Of a stretch of DNA of 64,000 nt, positions 11,259 to 22,205 are shown one piece after another. The notes below the pieces were generated by a model. It did no database searches, was not told the origin of the DNA, and saw nothing but the letters and a program-made list of their open reading frames with translations. Both the position numbers and the translations under genes were made by a program. This DNA comes from Prorocentrum cordatum (Eukaryota; Sar; Dinophyceae; Prorocentrales; Prorocentraceae). Numbering within the stretch: position 1 is the stretch's first letter; every line of letters begins with the position of its first letter. The stretch spans positions 310,001 to 374,000 of the forward strand of contig CAUYUJ010021048.1 of the NCBI GenBank assembly GCA_963575745.1, written 5' to 3'.

Positions 11259-11770
11259 TGCCGTTATTTCTTTTTCGATTCACTTTATCTTGTTTCTCAG
11301 CGATGACGCCGATGCTGCAGGCACCCTTGCGGCTGTAATCTGGAACCCTGGGGAAGCCGCGAAGTGCGGATGCCAAGAGCCTGCTTCTCATTCGAGAGAA
11401 TGCTCGTGACCTGCCCCGCCCCCCTTTACCCCCCCTGGTCACGTCACGGTTTGCGCCGGCGCCGTGTGGGAGTTAACTATTCCTAAGCATTCCCAGACGG
11501 CGCTGGAGCGAATCGTGATGTGACTGGCCCCTTCCCCCCCCTTCCCCCCCTGGTCACGCCTGTTACCGCCAGGGGATCGAACTATCCTGGCGATGGGCCA
11601 AACCACGTGCAGGTGTAAGTACCGCAAGACAAGTGGAAACTAACAGAAGGGGCTAGCCAAAGGACCTTTGCTGATTGGGTCGCAGAGGTCAGCTGTAACG
11701 AGTTACATCTGGATGCAACCCGTTACGGATAATCTGCGCGTCTGTCGGCGCATCCCTGGGGGCAGCAGGC
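11259..11770. other. No gene recognised
   Basis: Includes two similar CCCCTTCCCCCCCTGGTCACG stretches at about 11420 and 11535 (a diverged ~115-bp direct duplication). No coding signal. Confidence 0.35.
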
Positions 11771-12435
11771 GGAGGGGCCGTCGGTGGAGGTCCCTATGGG
11801 GCCAAGACACCTGTGAGGGGTGCGCCGAAATTGGCGCGGTCACATCATTCGAGTTCTGCCACTGGGGCCTTCGGTGGAGCTCCATAAGGAGCCACGAAGC
11901 GTGTGAGGGGTGCGCCAAACTGGGCGCGATCACGCATGTGACTCCTGCCGCAAGAGCCTTCGAGGGAGCTCCGCATGGGGCCACGAAACGTGTGAGGGGT
12001 GTGCGGGACTGGGGGCTCTCGAAGGCCCCCCAAGACTTCCAAGGCGGTCCAGGAAGCCCGCCAAGGACGGCAAGATTCAACACACACCCCACAGACCCCA
12101 AGAAGCTCCCAAGAGGCCCCAGAGGGCCCAATGGAAGCTTCCAACGCACCGAGGAGAAGCGAAGAGGCCCTACAAGAGGGCCAAAACCACTCCAAAGCCT
12201 GAGGAGCTGCTTGGTGTTTGAAAATGTTGGGTTTTACAAATTCTTCGGTCCAAAAGACCAGGCATCCAGACCCAGATTTCGGAGCCTTAGGTGGAGCTCC
12301 TTATGGGGCCACGAAACGTGTGAGGGGTGCGCCGAAATGGTGTGGACCAGGCATGCGGACCCAGGTTTTGGGGCCTTAGGTGGAGCACCCTATGGGACCA
12401 CGAAACGTGTAAGGGGTGCGCCGACATGGACATGC
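11771..12435. repeat. Diverged minisatellite with a ~90-bp unit
   Basis: GGTGGAGCTCC followed about 20 bp later by CACGAAACGTGTGAGGGGTG recurs at about 11785, 11870, 11955, 12290 and 12375. The stretch 12000-12200 is filled with GGCCCAAGAGG-type words. The 379-aa plus frame over it is repeat-derived. Confidence 0.7.
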
Positions 12436-13095
12436 GGAGGGCAGTGGCAGGTATTGGAGGGAGGGGGGGCAGCGGGAGGTGAGACGCGGGGCACTGTCTA
12501 TTCAAAACGAGGACCCCACGCCACAGGGTGGTTGATGAAAACGGTCTCTGGGCGAGTGCCGAACTCAATGGCGCGACCACAGGATCTCGACGCATCACGG
12601 GTGCGAGGGGAGGAGGGGTCGCGCGTCCGCAGGGGCCCGTCGAATGAGGAGCTGGTCCACAAGATGTGGTTGGGAGGCCTGGGGGACCAAGCCGCGAATA
12701 GAAATCGAGAAGTCGGATGTGAAGGCTACCCTGGGTTAATTCGCGACGCCGTATCCCGGTCTCGTCCCGACGCGCGTGCGGATCGCCTCTGCCGCGCTGC
12801 GACGTAAACGTGAAGGCTACCCTGACTCTGGATCCACAATGACGTTCCCAGCGAGACGCAGCTGCTAGGAAACACTCCGAGGCTGGAAAGCCTCCAGGAA
12901 CCGACGGAAAGGTAAGGAAACGTCCAACCTCCCCCCTCCCCAGACCCTGGATCCATCATGTGTTGTTGAGTCTCCGACTCAAGATTATCTCGGAAATGCA
13001 CCCCGAACGATTCACCCCCCCAACAAAATCTGTATCTATACAGTACGGCTGATCTTTCCGCAACGGTATGGCAAACAACAGCGACGGCAAAATAG
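12436..13095. other. No gene recognised
   Basis: A near repeat (GAAGGCTACCCTG at about 12720 and 12810, with CTGGATCCA later) is visible but no coding or RNA feature is. Confidence 0.35.
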
Positions 13096-13690
13096 GGCGG
13101 ACATCGACATCAAAGGAGCTTGAAAAATAGGGCGAACATTTCCGCCCTAATTGCGAAATCGCCCAGAAAGTACGGTGGATCCAGAGTGTGGGTAAAGTAA
13201 GACTCCGCTCTCTTCCGGGAACGGGCTGCGCAACGACAGCGGGACGCCACTTCATCCGCGGTCTCGTCATCGATCGCCCTCGTCGTCGTCATTCTCCTGC
13301 ACCTGCTACTTGAGGGGACGTTAGAGGGGGACTGGCTCAAAGGGGGAAACATCGAGCTGGAATCGGCGATACATCATTGATAGATCGGCGGCAGGCCCTC
13401 GAGAGCGACCCCGCACGCTCCTGGGCGGGGGCCACTATCGGTGATCAGTAGGCGATTAACGATCGATGCATCCCCCCCGAGCCTATCCCCCCCTTAGCGT
13501 TGCCCCTGAAACGGTCTCGTGGTCGCCCTCCCCCGAACTTCGACGTCGTGATTTTTTCACAACGTCGTCAATAGAGGTCTGGGCACTTCCCCAGGAGCGG
13601 TTCTTCATCCTGGGTAGTTGTGTTTCACGGCCACGAGACCTGGTGAGAGCCCGCGGAAGCCGAAAACGCCCCAAACACCTCCCGTCGCGA
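13096..13690 (-). repeat. Dispersed repeat family A, reverse copy
   Basis: Matches 21540-22200 in inverse orientation: the core GACGTCGTGATTTTTTCACA at about 13540, the flank CGGTTCTTCATCCTGGG near 13600, and a module with GGGCGGACATCGACATCAAAGG and AAGTACGGTGGATCCAG at 13096-13190. No coding potential is evident. Orientation is relative to the 21.6-kb copy; boundaries are approximate. Confidence 0.6.
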
Positions 13691-14310
13691 TCTGGGCAGC
13701 CCCGGAACGCTCTCGGCGAGGCGCAGCTGCTGGAGAGCAACCCGAGGCTGGGAAATCTTCGGGGACCGACGAGGCAGGGCAGAGAGCAGCAGAACAGCTG
13801 TCCACGCCCGTGTGAGGGCGGTCCGAAGACAGGCGACAGGTTGGCACGCAGCACGCGGGCCCTTTGAAAAGGACCGTTGAAACTGCTGCGAAGGAGAATG
13901 TGCGAGAAGCAGGCGACTCGATGAGCGGCAGCTCTGGTGGACGGGATACAGCCAAGCGCTGCTGCGAAGAGGCCAAACGCCCCACCGCAAGATGACGACG
14001 ATGGACGGATGACGACGAAGGGCAAAGGCAAGGGCAAGGCGCGCCCGAGTCCGCCGGGGGGCGGGGCCTGGAAGGCCTGGATGACGACGAAGGGAACCGA
14101 CGAAGGCGCCGGAAAACGTCGAACTTCCCTCCGGGCGCTTCCTCCTTCCTCGATCCTGGATCTCTCCCTCAATATTCCTCCTTCTTCCGACAGCACTCCC
14201 GCCAGCGTTGCTCTGGCAGGGGAGCTTCTTATAGCCGACATATAGCCCAGCGGTCTGCCAGCAAGTCAGCGCCCCCAACAGCTCGCCCTTAGGACGGCCC
14301 ATGGCGCGAG
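13691..14310. other. No gene recognised
   Basis: Continues with words shared with 21.3-21.5 kb (for example the GCCTCGCCGAGAGCGTTCC block) and then unique-looking GC-rich DNA. No supported ORF. Confidence 0.35.
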
Positions 14311-14317
14311 GCAGCGC

Positions 14318-14358
14318 CTTCTTCCTCCTCCTCCTCCTCCTCCTCCTCCTCCTCATTG
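14318..14358. repeat. (CCT)n tract
   Basis: Short pyrimidine triplet array. Confidence 0.85.
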
Positions 14359-14780
14359 TCCTGCGCCTGCTTCTCCTCCCCAGGCGGGCGTGTCCTTGCC
14401 CACCAGCCCGAAGCCCACCAGCCCCACGGAGACCGAGCCGCCCCCCGCCGCACAGGAGGTGGCGGGCGCGGCCGACGCCAGCGAGCGCACCGAAAGCCGG
14501 CCTCGTGCGGGGCGGCGTGGGGCGGCGAGGGGCCTGGACTCCCTGGACGGCGGACTTTCACCTCGTCCGCTTTCGATTCGTCCTCTTTCGTTTCGTCCTC
14601 TTCGTTTCGTCCTCTTTCGAAGCCCGGACGAACTGGAACCTGGACGAACCGAAACGGACGAATCGAAAAAGATAAACCGAAACGGACGAATCGAAGCGGA
14701 CAACATGAAACGGAATCGCCTGGACAGGGGGCTCCGCCTTGCCAGGAGTAGAGGCAGACACTGCGTAAGTATAATTTTTC
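14359..14780. other. No gene recognised
   Basis: Contains clustered TCGTCC/TTTCG words (about 14565-14720) forming a degenerate short repeat. No gene. Confidence 0.35.
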
Positions 14781-15565
14781 GGAGGTCCGCGCGGATTTTT
14801 TGGATCGGTGCTGGACACGCCCCTGGATACGCGCCAGAGCACGACCCGGAGGCAACAACCCTTCTCCCCGGATGCGCGTCAGCGCGTGACCCAGAAGAAA
14901 CGGCCCTTCCCCGCGGATGCGCGCCGAAGCACGACTGGTCACATTTTCGGATCGTTGTCTGGATCCACAGCGAAGCACGACCTGGAGGGGATGGCCTTTC
15001 CCTCTGGATACGCGCCAAAGCACGACCTGGAGGGAACAGCCCTTCCCCCTGGATGCGCGCCGAAGCACGACCCGTCACATTCTGGGACTTTCTCGATCGA
15101 CGGCCAAACGCGACCCAGAGGGAAGAACCCTCCTCCCTGGATGCGCGCCAGGGCACGACCAAGAGGGAACATACCTTCCCCTGGATACGTGCCGAACACA
15201 CGACCATACACGACCCGCCGTATAATATAATCTGTCTTTGGATCCGCAGCGACCCAGAGGGAACAACCCTTCCTCCTGGATGCGCACCGACATGCACGGC
15301 CCGTTCAATTTTTCAGATCCCCTTCTAGGCCCGCAAAAAAACACACACGACCCGGAGGGAAGAGCACTTCCCCCTGGATGCGCTAGAGCACGTCCCCGAG
15401 GAAACAACCCTTTCCACTTGATGCGCGCAGAAGCACGCTGATCCTGGATCCACGGCAAAGCACGACCCGGAGGGAATGGCCCCCAGGTGCGCGCCAGAGC
15501 AGGACCCCGAGGAAGTGCCCCTTCCCCCTGGACGCGCGCCGAAACGCGACTCGTCACTGATCCTC
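14781..15565. repeat. Minisatellite, ~47-bp unit
   Basis: Units read roughly CTGGATGCGCGCCGAAGCAC then GACCCGGAGGGAAC plus a CCCTTCC tail, repeated about 15 times with frequent length changes. It starts with the GGTCCGCGCGGATTTTTTGG arm also present at 11165. Long open frames in several registers are by-products. Confidence 0.8.
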
Positions 15566-16018
15566 CTCTGGACACGCGGCAGCACGTGATTCCGCACCGT
15601 GGGCCGCCATGAGGCCCCTTCTTGGGGTGCTGAAGCCGCCGCCTCGCCTGACACCCCCTCACTTCCAGCTCGGACAGCAAGGGATGTTGCGGACCCAAAC
15701 AAAGAAACCACCGGAGACAAAGCCCTGCAACTGACACAGAGAAAGACCAAAAGAACCCTGCAAAAACCTGTCGTGGAACAGTGGAACCCAAACATGCGAC
15801 AGAAACCGAGCTCCTCAATTCGTGGAGCAAGCTGGGAATACTCCGCGGATCTCGGACGCCATCCGACCTCGCCGACCTCGAGGAACTCCAGAAACCCAAC
15901 TGTTTTGCAAAAGAAAAACCCCGGCGTCCGCAAGCAAACCTGCCCGAAACCCGACAGCCAGCGGTCCAGCGTGAGAAGGCCCAGCCGACTCCGAGCAAAA
16001 CAAACGCAGCTCTTTCCT
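15566..16018. other. No gene recognised
   Basis: Sequence between the minisatellite and the pyrimidine tract, with no motif or exon seen. Confidence 0.3.
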
Positions 16019-16290
16019 CACTTCCCTCCTCCTCCTCCTCCTCCTCCTCCTCCTCCTCCTCCACTTCCTCCTCCTCACGCCATTTTTCTCCTCCTCCTCC
16101 TCATCATCATCCTCCCGCCCTTCCTGCTCCTCCTCTCGCCCCTCCTCTTCCTCCTCCTCATCCTCCTTCTCCTCTCTTCTCTCCTCCTCCTCCTCCTCCT
16201 CCTCCCCCTCCCCTCCTCCCTCCTCCTCCTCCTCCTCCTCCTCCTCCTCCTCCTCCTCCTCCTCCTCCTCCTCCTCCTCCTCCTCCTTTT
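16019..16290. repeat. (TCC)n pyrimidine tract 1
   Basis: About 270 bp of TCC/CTC triplets with TCA and TTC variants, ending in a nearly pure run at 16214-16288. Confidence 0.95.
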
Positions 16291-16439
16291 GCTCGTCCGA
16301 GAAAACCATACCTGCATCCGCAAGCAAGCCCAGCCGAACCCCGAGAACCAACGGTCCCGCGTGAGCAGGCCCAGCCAACTCCTGAGCACGACGGTCCTGC
16401 GAACAAGCTCCGAACATATTGACGCAATTCCTTACCCAT
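16291..16439. other. Spacer between pyrimidine tracts
   Basis: CCGCAAGCAAGCCCAGCCGA-like words (16318) repeat a phrase at 15928, so the two tracts and flanks are probably an old segmental duplication. Confidence 0.45.
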
Positions 16440-16670
16440 TTCCTCTCCTCCTCCTCTTCCTCCTCCTCCTCCTCCTCCTCCGCCTTCTCCTCCTCTTCCT
16501 CTTCCTCCTCGGAAGCCTTCCTCTTCCTGCTGCTCGCCCGAATCCCCACTGCTGTTCTTCCTCCTTATCATGATCCTCATCCTTCGCCTCGTCACTGTCA
16601 TCATGCCCATCCTCCTCCCCACTCCTACTTATCGTCCTCATGTTCCTCTTCCTCCGCCTCCTCCCCTCGC
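16440..16670. repeat. Pyrimidine tract 2, (TCC)n with CAT interruptions
   Basis: TCC/TTC-rich stretch, less pure than tract 1, sharing flanking words with it. Confidence 0.85.
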
Positions 16671-16824
16671 CTGCGCGGGGGTCCCAAAAATGGCCCGAGG
16701 AAGCTTTCCAGGTCCACTCCCTTGCTCCCAGAGATCTCTCAATTCACCATGGTTGCCCGCTTTGCTTCATCATATGTGTCCATTCCTCCCATTTTCCGTC
16801 GGCTCTAACGGGTTGCATTTGTGA

Positions 16825-17560
16825 ATGAGCTGGTGGGGGTACTTTTTTGCTCGCGAGCGCAAGCGGTACGGCCGCGCGCCGTCGCAAGGGTCAAACAGTC
16901 CTAAAGCAGCGGCTGGAGACAGAAGCTGCGGGCACGCGGCACGCTCAGAGGCCGAAAAAGCGAGGAGCAAAAACGCCGAGCCCACGTGCACAGGGAACCT
17001 CAGCAGACTGGTGCGCGAAGAGCACGCACACACTTCGCCTCGATGAAGAAGTCAGCGCCGACCAAATCAACGAACAGGGCAGATCGTGACATACCGGCAC
17101 CGTCGTCAATACGGGTGTTCTGCATCTACCACGTAGCAGCCACACGAGGAGGCACTGACACCAGCGGCCAGTCATCCACTCAGCCAACGTATCACGATAC
17201 CGCCGACGTGCGGAGCGGCAGGTGCGGGCCAGAGTAACGCAGTACCGTCGATAGCATTTGACAAGGAGAGGCCATTGTGCTTGCTGTCGCTGAACCAATG
17301 CCACAGGAAGCTCCGGGGCCATATAGTCAATGCGGACGTAGCAAGGACAAAGATGCTGAGGTGAGCTGGTGGGGATACTTTTTCGGTCGCGGCCGCGAGA
17401 CGACGGCCAGGCGGCGAGAGCAAAGTCCGGGACGCGAACTAGGCGAATTAGCAGGAATGCGTGGTGCGCACATGCACTGAGCAAAATGCTCCGCATTAAG
17501 GCGAACGCACATCGGGCTGGTGGGGATACGCGAAGCGCGATGAATTTGTTTTGCTTTTGT
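16825..17560. repeat. Dispersed repeat family G, further copies
   Basis: GAGCTGGTGGGGGTACTTTT at 16827 and GAGCTGGTGGGGATACTTTT at 17362 match family G of 9.4-10.4 kb. The short-end form GGTGGGGATACGCGAAGCG is at 17518, with GAGCAAAATGCTCCGCATT between them. The two variants (TTTTTT and GCGAAGCG after GATAC) look like opposite boundaries of one unit. Confidence 0.6.
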
Positions 17561-18510
17561 GTTGCACAAATTTGGGTTTGCGCTGTGTCTCGTTTGGAGA
17601 GCGCTACGTGAAAGCCTGGAAGTTTTCTTTGTGCGCCGGCAATCAATATTTTGCTCCAGCGCAATATTTGGGGGACGGGGGGAAAGGGAAGGTCAGGGAA
17701 TTCGCGAGGCAACGCATCTCTCCAGTCCGAATGCCAATCGCGCGCATCCCCACACCGCTGCCAGGCCCGACACAAAAACCCTGGGCTCGAACAGCGAGGC
17801 AAATGCATGCGCCACGGACTCGGTGCAGGAAAAACCGCACGAACAGGAAAATACAACATGGAGTTCGAACGATGAGTTCACCCTGGGGCGCACCGAGAAA
17901 CCTTCAAAAAGCGGCATTGCGCAACGAACGTGTCACACATTACGCCCCTCAATTCGGCAACGAACCAGCGTTGTGGCTGTCACGGGATCGGTGCACAGCG
18001 GTTCTCGGCAGGATAGGCTGGCACACCGCCAGAAGGAGGGGAGACGAGAAGGAGCAAGGGAATGACAGCAACAACAGCGACACCACAGACGAAACGTGCA
18101 GCAGACCTGACCCGCGCCAGCGGCACAAACCGAATCAGATGGTGGCATGGCTGGGCGAATAACGCACGCCAGTGTGTAGAATGAAGCTGGGAATCGACCG
18201 GACGAGAGGCCGACCGAGCCAACCCATCGGCGGCTAGGGCGCAAAGCGTGGTGTGATCAAGAGAGGCGGATGGGCAAGCCCAGGGCAAGACCTGAGGTTG
18301 GCCACCAGCGGCCCTCAAGTACGCCACGCGGCGCAAGCATGCGGCGGGCATCCCAGCACCACCCATTATGAAGGGCGAGGGGGACGAAGGGAGAAGGGAA
18401 GCAGACAGCGGGAGAGAAACGAGAGGCCTGACACATCCACCGCGAGGCGCGAGCAGCACGCGAGGCGTGCCGAAGCACCCAGCACCGACACGAGCTTGAA
18501 ACAGATACGG
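17561..18510. other. No gene recognised
   Basis: Mixed sequence with no supported CDS. A 366-aa minus frame (19080-17980) crossing it is Ser/Pro/Leu-rich without motifs. Confidence 0.35.
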
Positions 18511-18544
18511 GGCGACAAGGAACGGAATGCACAGCACGATGACC

Positions 18545-18690
18545 GACCAAGGGGGGAGGCAAGAGGGGAGGGGAGAGAGGAACGACCCGGAAAGGAGGAG
18601 AGAAGGGGGAGGAGAGGGGGAGGAGAGGGGGAGACGAGGGGGAGGAGAGGGGAGGAGAGGGAAAGGAGGAGAGAAGGGGGAGCAGAGGGG
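18545..18690. repeat. Polypurine GGGGAGGAGAGG repeat
   Basis: Irregular 5-12 bp G/A-rich repeats (GGGGGAGGAGAGG), a strand-asymmetric low-complexity block. Confidence 0.8.
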
Positions 18691-19560
18691 GTGGACGACC
18701 GCCCGGCGTGACCGACGGCAGCAGCGGGGAAGGAAGGAGAAGGACTGACCTCCACGCCTGGAGGCGTGGGCACACCAGGCGCGGGACGTGCGACTCTGGG
18801 GAGGGTCCTGCGCGGGCTCGCCATGCAGCCCGGCGGGCACGAGCACGGTGATACAGCGCCGTCGAGGGGAGGGAAGAGGAGGGAGGGGAGAGGAGAGGGA
18901 ACGCCATGGACCGTCATGGACCGTTGAGGCAACGCGGCGCATTACAGGCGTGCCTTCTTGCAGAGGCTCACTGGAAAATGCCCGGACTGCCACCCAAACA
19001 AAACAACACGACGTGCCATTCGGCACCGTGCTGATAAGTGCGCGAGCGGGCGGACAAATCCTGGCCCCCCGTCCAAACACATGTGTATGTATTGCATGTT
19101 CTGTAAGATGATCATATACATCTGTGATGCCAACTTCTCATGTCCGATGCATTCGCATGATATGGACTGCTATGCCGTCTGATTTCCTACTATGGTATAG
19201 TCTCTTAGGCTGCGTTGAAACATCGTCTATGAAACCATACTCTAGTATATGGTACGACATAAGGCTATGACCGATTATGCCCTATTCTAATATGTTATGT
19301 TCTGTCTTGTAGTGTAGCGATACCGTCGTGACGTCGTGACACCTGAACGGCGTGTCGCCGTGCATTTCGTCGACGACGCGAGGCGGGCCACTCGGGATCA
19401 TCTGGTGTCCCTGGGTTCTGGCGGCCGCGGTCTGCAAGCATTTCGTCGAAAAGGACCTCCAGGGGGTCTGGGGATCTGGCGGCCGCGGTATGCAGGGTGG
19501 GCGGATCGGGAACTCTAAATTCTTGTAGTAACCCCAACCTGTCGGGTGGGGAAACAGCAC
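18691..19560. other. No gene recognised
   Basis: Includes an AT-richer, TATG/ATGCC-containing part (about 19080-19310) unlike its surroundings, and a direct duplication of a phrase with GGCGGCCGCGGTCTGCA-type words at 19420 and 19480. No gene. Confidence 0.35.
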
Positions 19561-19784
19561 TCCCTTCTCCTTCTCCCCCTCCTCCTCCTCTTCCTCCTCC
19601 TGACCTCCAAAAACTCAAACAGTCACCAAGCGCCTCGGGTGACTGTTTTGGAGCGGGTGCCTTTTCAGGCGACTCGATTTCCTGCATCGATATCTGGATA
19701 TCTCGATATCCAGATCGAATTCGACATCTGCATGGTGAACATTGCTAGGCCACGAGTCGAGAAAAACACTGCCATTCGCAACAT

Positions 19785-20112
19785 CGAGATATTGAATCCC
19801 CGCCCGGCCCCGCCCGCCGGTATCGAGACATCGAGGTGTCGAGTTCCCGCCTGGCCCTGGCCCCCGATATCGAGATATCAAGTTCCCGCCCAGCCCAACT
19901 CCTGACATCGAGATATCGAAATATCGAATCCCCACCCGGCCCCGCCTCCGATGTCGAGATATCGACACATCGAGTCCCCGCCTGACCCCGCCCCCGATAT
20001 CGAGACATCGAGTCCCCGCCCGGCTCCGCCCCCGATGTCGAGATATCGAGACATCGAGATGTCTAGTCCCCGCCTTGCCCGCCCCCGATGTCAAGATATC
20101 GAGATGCTGAGT
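19785..20112. repeat. Minisatellite of GATATCGAGA blocks and CCCCGCC blocks
   Basis: About 9 units of 30-40 bp alternate a palindrome-rich AT part (CGATATCGAGATATCGAG type) with a C-rich part (TCCCCGCCCGGCCCCGCC type). The GATATC palindromes make each unit self-complementary. Confidence 0.85.
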
Positions 20113-20400
20113 CCTCCCGACCCCCACTGGGACGCCTTTCGACCACAGTGGAATCCAGAGCCGGGGGGCGGGGAGACAGACAAGACAAGACGCGATGAAC
20201 TACTACAGTGAGGTCAGTGCAGCCGGGGAGGGTGGGCAGTGGCAGAGCAGTGATGGCGCACCGATCCGCACCGTGATGATGGGGGGCGACAGGGCGCGAG
20301 CGCCGCGGGCTTCCAGGCGCAGTGGGCACGCGCCTCGGCGTGCGGGGCTGCGGCACCACATCGAACGACACGACACGAGACGAAGCAAGACACCGTAACC

Positions 20401-20465
20401 GTCCTCCTCCTCCTCTTCCTCCTCCTCCTCCTCCTCCTCCGCCTCCTCCTCCTCCTCAGTCCCCT
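20401..20465. repeat. (TCC)n tract
   Basis: Pyrimidine triplet array with few interruptions. Confidence 0.9.
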
Positions 20466-20807
20466 CCTCGCTTTTCGGCGCCAGTGCTCCAAAGCGGCGG
20501 CACCCGATATCCTCGCGCCTTCGAAAAAGCTCTGCGCGCTGCAAATCTGGATCTGGTCTCTGGCACCGCGCTGCGGAGCCGAGCCTCGATCGGCAACACG
20601 CAGCTGGCCAGGGATGTCAGCGGGCAGGCCCGCAAATCGCTGCTTTCCAGACGAAGGAAAGCGCTGCCCCAAAAGGTATCGACTTTCCCACTCGTGGCGG
20701 GCGAGAGCGGAGAATTAGGCAACATCGCCCGCTGCGAAACAAACGCGGCGCCAGGATCAGGTGGCGACATCCGAACCCGACCCCCACCAAACCTCGCTTC
20801 TCTGGAA

Positions 20808-20885
20808 TCGATGGGAGGCGGGGGTAGGGTTCGGATTTCCCCACGTTATCGACGAATTCCGAACCCTACCCCCGCCACCCATCGA
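20808..20885. repeat. Near-perfect hairpin
   Basis: The left arm TCGATGGGAGGCGGGGGTAG (continuing through GGTTCGGATTTC to 20839) pairs with the arm GAATTCCGAACC through CCACCCATCGA (20854-20885), leaving a loop of about 14 bases. A weaker inverted echo lies just upstream (20766-20795). It is the most stable simple hairpin noticed in this region. No coding or RNA family is recognised. Confidence 0.7.
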
Positions 20886-21320
20886 GTTGCCTGAATCGTC
20901 AGAGCCTCGCTCTGAGGACATTCCTGCCGCTCGCTCCACTCGTGCGTCGGTGCTGCGTCGAACGTCCGTCGACCGTACCTCGACTCGAATCAAACTCGGT
21001 CGGAATTGAATCGAGTTTGGGTCGAGCCAGAGTGGCACCCAGGGGGGGCCCCAGAAGACGAGCCCCTGAGAATCGTGCTGATCGGCGAGGGCACGGCTCG
21101 GACCTCGCCGCCGAGCCAAGACCTCGGGGGACGCCCCCCCTGCGGACTCCCGGCGGCGGGGCCGCCCCGCGGCGCCGCCGGGGCCTCCGCCGACCCCCGC
21201 CAGCAGCACGGCGCGCGCCGCCAGACCGCGCCGCTGCCCGGCGCGGGCCGGAAGCGCGGCCACGGCGCCCAGCGCGGCGACAGCGCCTCCCCCCTTGCCG
21301 ATCGCCCCCCCCCCCCCCCC
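20886..21320. other. No gene recognised; GC-rich
   Basis: Holds a second short palindrome (TCGACTCGAATCAAACTCGG facing CGAGTTTGGGTCGAG, about 20976-21035), then GC-rich sequence ending in a long C run at 21306-21322. Confidence 0.4.
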
Positions 21321-21329
21321 CCCGGGAGG

Positions 21330-22205
21330 AGCTCGACGGTTTCCAGCGTTGTCGTCGGTTCTCGGAGGTTTTCCAGCTGCGGGGTGCTTGCCAGCAGCCG
21401 CGCCTCGCCGAGAGCGTTCCGGGGGTGCCCAGATCGTTCTGAACGGCCGCTGGAGACCCGAGTCGTGACTCGAAAACTGGACTCGGCGTCGCGCCGAAGG
21501 AGGACCCACACTTCTTCTCGTCGTGAGCATATCGCGACGGGAGGTGTTTGGGCCGTTTTCGGCCTCCAAGGGCCCTCAGCAGGCCTAGGGGCCGTCAACA
21601 AAAACGGCCCGGGATGAAACACCGCTCCCAGGGAAGTGCCCAGACCTCTGGGGCCGACGTTGTGAAAAAATCACGACGTCGGAGTTCTGGGAAGGGCGAG
21701 GGAGAGACCGTTTCAGGGGCAACGCTGAGGGGGGGAATAGGCTGCCCAGGGGTCGCTCTCAGGGGCCTGTCGCCGGTCCGTCGCCGCTTCCAGCTCGATG
21801 CTTCCCCTGTGAGCCGGTTCCCCCTGACGTTCCCCCTCGAGCAGGCGTGGGAGAACGACGACGACCAGGGCGAGGACGAGGCCGATGATGGAGTGGACTC
21901 CCGCTGTCGTTGCGGAGCCCGCTCCCACAAGAAGGCGAGGCCTTCCTCTACCCTGACTCCTTATCCGCCATGCTTTTGGACGATTTCGCAACTGGGGTGG
22001 AAATTGCCGCCCCACTTTTCAAGCTCCTCTGATGTCGACGTCCGCCCTGCTTTGCCGCCGCTGCTTCCGCCATACTTGTTGCTGTTTTTGCTCGTACTCG
22101 TTATCCGAAGCGACAATTCCCGTCCTACTTGTTCCCATTGTTTGGGGTGCATTTCCACGACAGTTTGGGGTCGACAAACCAACGAAAGTACGGCGGATCC
22201 AGGGT
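21330..22205 (+). repeat. Dispersed repeat family A, forward reference copy
   Basis: Modules in order: TCTCGGAGGTTTTCCAGC (21360), GGCCGTTTTCGGCCTCC (21550), CCCGGGATGAAACACCGC (21607), the core GTTGTGAAAAAATCACGACG (21658), AACGCTGAGGGGGG (21721), then the GGACGATTTCGCAACTGGGG and AAGTACGGCGGATCCAGG module (21976-22205). The same modules occur reversed at 13.1-13.7 kb and in pieces at 23.9/25.2, 26.96, 30.5, 41.3, 60.9 and 63.05 kb. The core is a 10-bp-arm palindrome. No ORF is conserved between copies, so the family looks non-coding. Confidence 0.65.

Noticed and set aside
15781-16549. Glu-rich and Pro/Leu-rich ORFs over the TCC tracts
   Set aside because: Triplet microsatellite translations in several frames.
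16686-16700. CCCAAAAATGGCCCGAGG as a minus-strand leader relict
   Set aside because: Only about eight central bases agree and neither flank matches.
17980-19080. 366-aa minus ORF
   Set aside because: No domain; includes a polypurine/polypyrimidine tract and has no splice-bounded segment.
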